Shown in pieces: positions 61,916-64,000 of a DNA stretch of 64,000 bases. A model generated the notes under the pieces. That model made no database searches, was not told where the DNA came from, and saw only the letters and a program-made list of their open reading frames with translations. Each line of letters opens with the position of its first letter. Position 1 is the first letter of the stretch. The translations under genes were made by a program, and so were the position numbers. The stretch comes from an uncultured Flavobacteriaceae bacterium (GTDB lineage: Bacteria; Bacteroidota; Bacteroidia; Flavobacteriales; Flavobacteriaceae). The stretch lies in assembly GCA_947488435.1 (NCBI GenBank), contig CANKZG010000002.1:62001-126000 (forward strand), written 5' to 3'.

Positions 61916-62806
61916 ATGAATCGACTTAAAATACAAAATCTTTCAAAAACATATTCAAATGGCGTGGAAGCCTTGCAGGAAATTAATTTAGAAATTTCAA
62001 ATGGAATGTTTGGTTTATTAGGTGCGAACGGAGCTGGCAAATCCTCATTGATGCGAACAATTTCAGCACTTCAGAAACCCTCCGAAGGTGTTATTACTTT
62101 CAATGAAATTGATGTACTTAAAACACCACAAGAAATTCGAAAACAACTGGGATATTTACCACAAGAGTTTGGTGTATATCCTAAAATTTCAGCGTACAAA
62201 CTTTTAGATCATTTAGCTGTCTTAAAGGGAATTGTTAACGCAAAGGAACGTAAGGCACAAGTTGATGCTTTATTGGAACAAACTAATCTATATCAGCATC
62301 GCAAAAAATCGGTATATACATTTTCCGGAGGAATGAAGCAACGATTTGGCATTGCCCAGGCACTACTGGCAAATCCAAAACTTATTATCGTTGATGAACC
62401 AACTGCTGGTTTAGATCCTGAAGAAAGAAATCGATTTTTAAATCTGTTAAGTGATATCGGACAACATGTAATTGTTATTCTTTCTACACATATTGTAGAA
62501 GATATTAAAGAATTATGTACGCAGATGGCCATTTTGGCCGAAGGTCGTATTATCGCCATGGGAAGCCCAAAAGCTTTGGTGGACACTATTTCGGGTAAAA
62601 TTTGGAGTAAAATAATCTCTAAAGATACGCTCGATCAGTATAAAGACCGTTTTCAAGTTATTACCACGCGTTTAATAAGCGGAGAAACACAAATACGCGT
62701 ATTTTCTGATATCCAACCAGACTCTGGTTTTCAGTCAATAAAAGCAGGTCTAGAAGACTATTACTTTACGCAAATTTATCTAAATAATTTATCGAAAAGA
62801 GCATGA
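61916..62806 (+). CDS. ABC transporter ATP-binding protein
   Basis: 296 residues, single ATPase domain plus a ~70-residue C-terminal extension. Walker A GANGAGKSSLM (~37), Q-loop YLPQEFGVYP, signature TFSGGMKQRFGIAQ (~136), Walker B LIIVDEPTAGLDP (~158) and His switch STHIVED (~193). Belongs to the ABC-2 export group (YhaQ/CcmA-like). Its stop overlaps the permease start in ATGA. Divergent from the LytS/LytR-type pair, which probably regulates it. Confidence 0.95.
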   Translation: MNRLKIQNLSKTYSNGVEALQEINLEISNGMFGLLGANGAGKSSLMRTISALQKPSEGVITFNEIDVLKTPQEIRKQLGYLPQEFGVYPKISAYKLLDHLAVLKGIVNAKERKAQVDALLEQTNLYQHRKKSVYTFSGGMKQRFGIAQALLANPKLIIVDEPTAGLDPEERNRFLNLLSDIGQHVIVILSTHIVEDIKELCTQMAILAEGRIIAMGSPKALVDTISGKIWSKIISKDTLDQYKDRFQVITTRLISGETQIRVFSDIQPDSGFQSIKAGLEDYYFTQIYLNNLSKRA

Positions 62807-64000
62807 TCATGTTACGAAATTTACTCCGTTTTGAGGCTATGTATCAGGCAAAGCAATTGACCTTCCCTATTTTTTCACTCCTTTTTTTTAGTATGGGATT
62901 TGCAATTTCCAGTTCGGGTCAGGCACCTGCTCAAGTAGCCTATAATTCGGGATACCAAGTAGCAAATCATACCAGTTTATTTGTTCTCAGCAGTGTTTTT
63001 ATCATCATGTTTTTTGCCGTAAGCGGTGTTTTACGCGATAACCGTTATCAGATGGAACCGCTACTTTTTAGCACTCCAGTGGAAAAAAGATACTTTTTCT
63101 GGAGCAGGTTTTTAGGTGTCTTTGTATTTAGTACCGTCGCCTTCAGTTTTTTTCTTCTGGGATATGGTGCGGGTTTAACTTTTTCTGAATTAGATCCAGA
63201 GCGTATGGGACCTTTTCGTATGTGGCATTATATATGGCCACTATTAGTAATTGTAATTCCTACCATATTTTTCTGTAGTGCACTAATTTTTTCGGTAAGT
63301 ATTCTTTCAAAAAATACGTTAGCCACTTATGCAACTGCCGTGCTAATGTATCTTCTATATTTTCTGACTGCTTTTTATTCCAATTCGCCCATGATAGCAT
63401 CGTCTATACCAGCCTCTCCAGAAAGTATGAGATTGTCTGCCTTATTAGACCCTTTTGCTGCGGCTACTTTTTTTGAACATACACAATATTGGACACCTTT
63501 TGATAAGAGTAATCAAATGCTTTCGTTTTCAGGAATGTACCTATGGAATAGAATATTATGGAGTGTTGTTTCTTTCGCTATTTTGGGAATTAGCTATGCG
63601 TTATTTTCTTTTAGGAAACCTGCACGGAAAGCTATAAAAAAGCAAGATTTAAACACCAAATCACAACAATTAAAATCTTATGCCCCCTTACAAGGAAGTT
63701 ATACGAACATAGCCAGATGGACTGCCTTTTGGTCTTTATTGCGCATCGATATCAAAGGTATTTTTAAAAGTTTACCTTTTCTAATTGTGGTTTTGGGATT
63801 GATTGTTTCAACCATCATGGAGTTATACTCACGAATCGTGGGAGGAGGAGCTTATGGGGATAGTTGGTATCCTTTTACACATTTGTTGATTGAACTTGTT
63901 ATGGAAATTGTTCCCATGCTCAGTATAATTTTAATTGTTTTTTATAGCGGAGAACTGATATGGAAGGCACGCACTTATGCTTTTGACCATATTATAAATA
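62803..64000 (+). CDS. ABC-2 permease, N-terminal part (cut by window edge)
   Basis: 399 codons from ATG 62803 (another ATG at 62809), open to the edge. Transmembrane helices near residues 20, 65, 105, 145, 180 and 255 (FVLSSVFIIMFFAVSGVL, IFFCSALIFSVSIL, LATYATAVLMYLLYFLTAF) and a second bundle starting at FLIVVLGLIVSTIMEL (~325). Two permease bundles in one chain, with a long extracytoplasmic stretch, resemble the large flavobacterial ABC permeases fused to an M1 aminopeptidase domain; the part that would show this is outside the window. Confidence 0.85.
   Translation, partial: MIMLRNLLRFEAMYQAKQLTFPIFSLLFFSMGFAISSSGQAPAQVAYNSGYQVANHTSLFVLSSVFIIMFFAVSGVLRDNRYQMEPLLFSTPVEKRYFFWSRFLGVFVFSTVAFSFFLLGYGAGLTFSELDPERMGPFRMWHYIWPLLVIVIPTIFFCSALIFSVSILSKNTLATYATAVLMYLLYFLTAFYSNSPMIASSIPASPESMRLSALLDPFAAATFFEHTQYWTPFDKSNQMLSFSGMYLWNRILWSVVSFAILGISYALFSFRKPARKAIKKQDLNTKSQQLKSYAPLQGSYTNIARWTAFWSLLRIDIKGIFKSLPFLIVVLGLIVSTIMELYSRIVGGGAYGDSWYPFTHLLIELVMEIVPMLSIILIVFYSGELIWKARTYAFDHIIN

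Overview
The window is chromosomal DNA of a member of the Bacteroidota, most likely a marine-type flavobacterium. The evidence is the AT-rich sequence, promoters of the TTG...TAnnTTTG type, type IX secretion cargo with both A-type and B-type C-terminal sorting domains, a PorP/SprF protein, a TonB receptor with a carboxypeptidase-like N-terminal domain, and small proteins found mainly in Flavobacteriaceae (Lacal_2735 and TIGR03643/DUF2805 families). Two tRNA genes (His, Ser-TGA) are present. I saw no IS element, prophage or CRISPR array.

Layout. 1-7.6 kb: housekeeping and secreted proteins (a TPR protein cut by the window edge, tRNA-His, a cupin-like protein, an M28 peptidase, an outer-membrane barrel protein, a beta-propeller/amidohydrolase fusion). 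7.6-30.2 kb: a nonribosomal peptide locus built as two divergent arms around a ~1 kb AT-rich control region. 30.2-32.3 kb: M13 peptidase. 32.6 kb: tRNA-Ser with a duplicated 3' end. 32.9-43.8 kb: a four-gene surface-protein operon (tail-collar protein, 2856-residue LamG/T9SS protein, two small exported proteins). 44.3-45.4 kb: AraC regulator. 45.8-51.0 kb: a putative TetR-controlled stress cluster. 51.5-59.9 kb: 2470-residue BspA-like repeat protein plus PorP/SprF. 59.9-64 kb: LytS/LytR-type two-component system divergent from an ABC exporter that runs off the end.

The peptide locus is the centre of interest. The rightward arm encodes the three-protein route from proline to pyrrole-2-carbonyl carrier protein (acyl-CoA-dehydrogenase-like prolyl dehydrogenase, prolyl-AMP ligase, free carrier protein). 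It is followed by a C-A-T module whose adenylation domain has an asparagine-type code and is interrupted between motifs A8 and A9 by a ~340-residue PP-loop ATPase domain with three CxxC pairs. That insert resembles sugar amidotransferases (amide to amidine) and tRNA thiolases, so the asparagine or an adjacent amide may become an amidine or thioamide. The arm ends with a small membrane-anchored protein and a TonB receptor. The leftward arm encodes an ornithine-cyclodeaminase-family enzyme (possible proline supply), a HupE/UreJ-type membrane protein, a C-A-T-E module, a UGT-like glycosyltransferase, a C-T-TE release module without an adenylation domain, and an Sfp-type phosphopantetheinyl transferase. 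The predicted product is pyrrole-2-carbonyl-Asn*-D-X-(Y), possibly glycosylated. Flanking HupE and TonB genes suggest a role in metal or ligand uptake.

In the 45.8-51.0 kb cluster a motif GTTTAA-N16-TTAAAC occurs with identical spacing upstream of three transcription units, including the TetR gene itself. I read it as the operator of that regulator. All family names come from reading motifs by eye; no database search was run.
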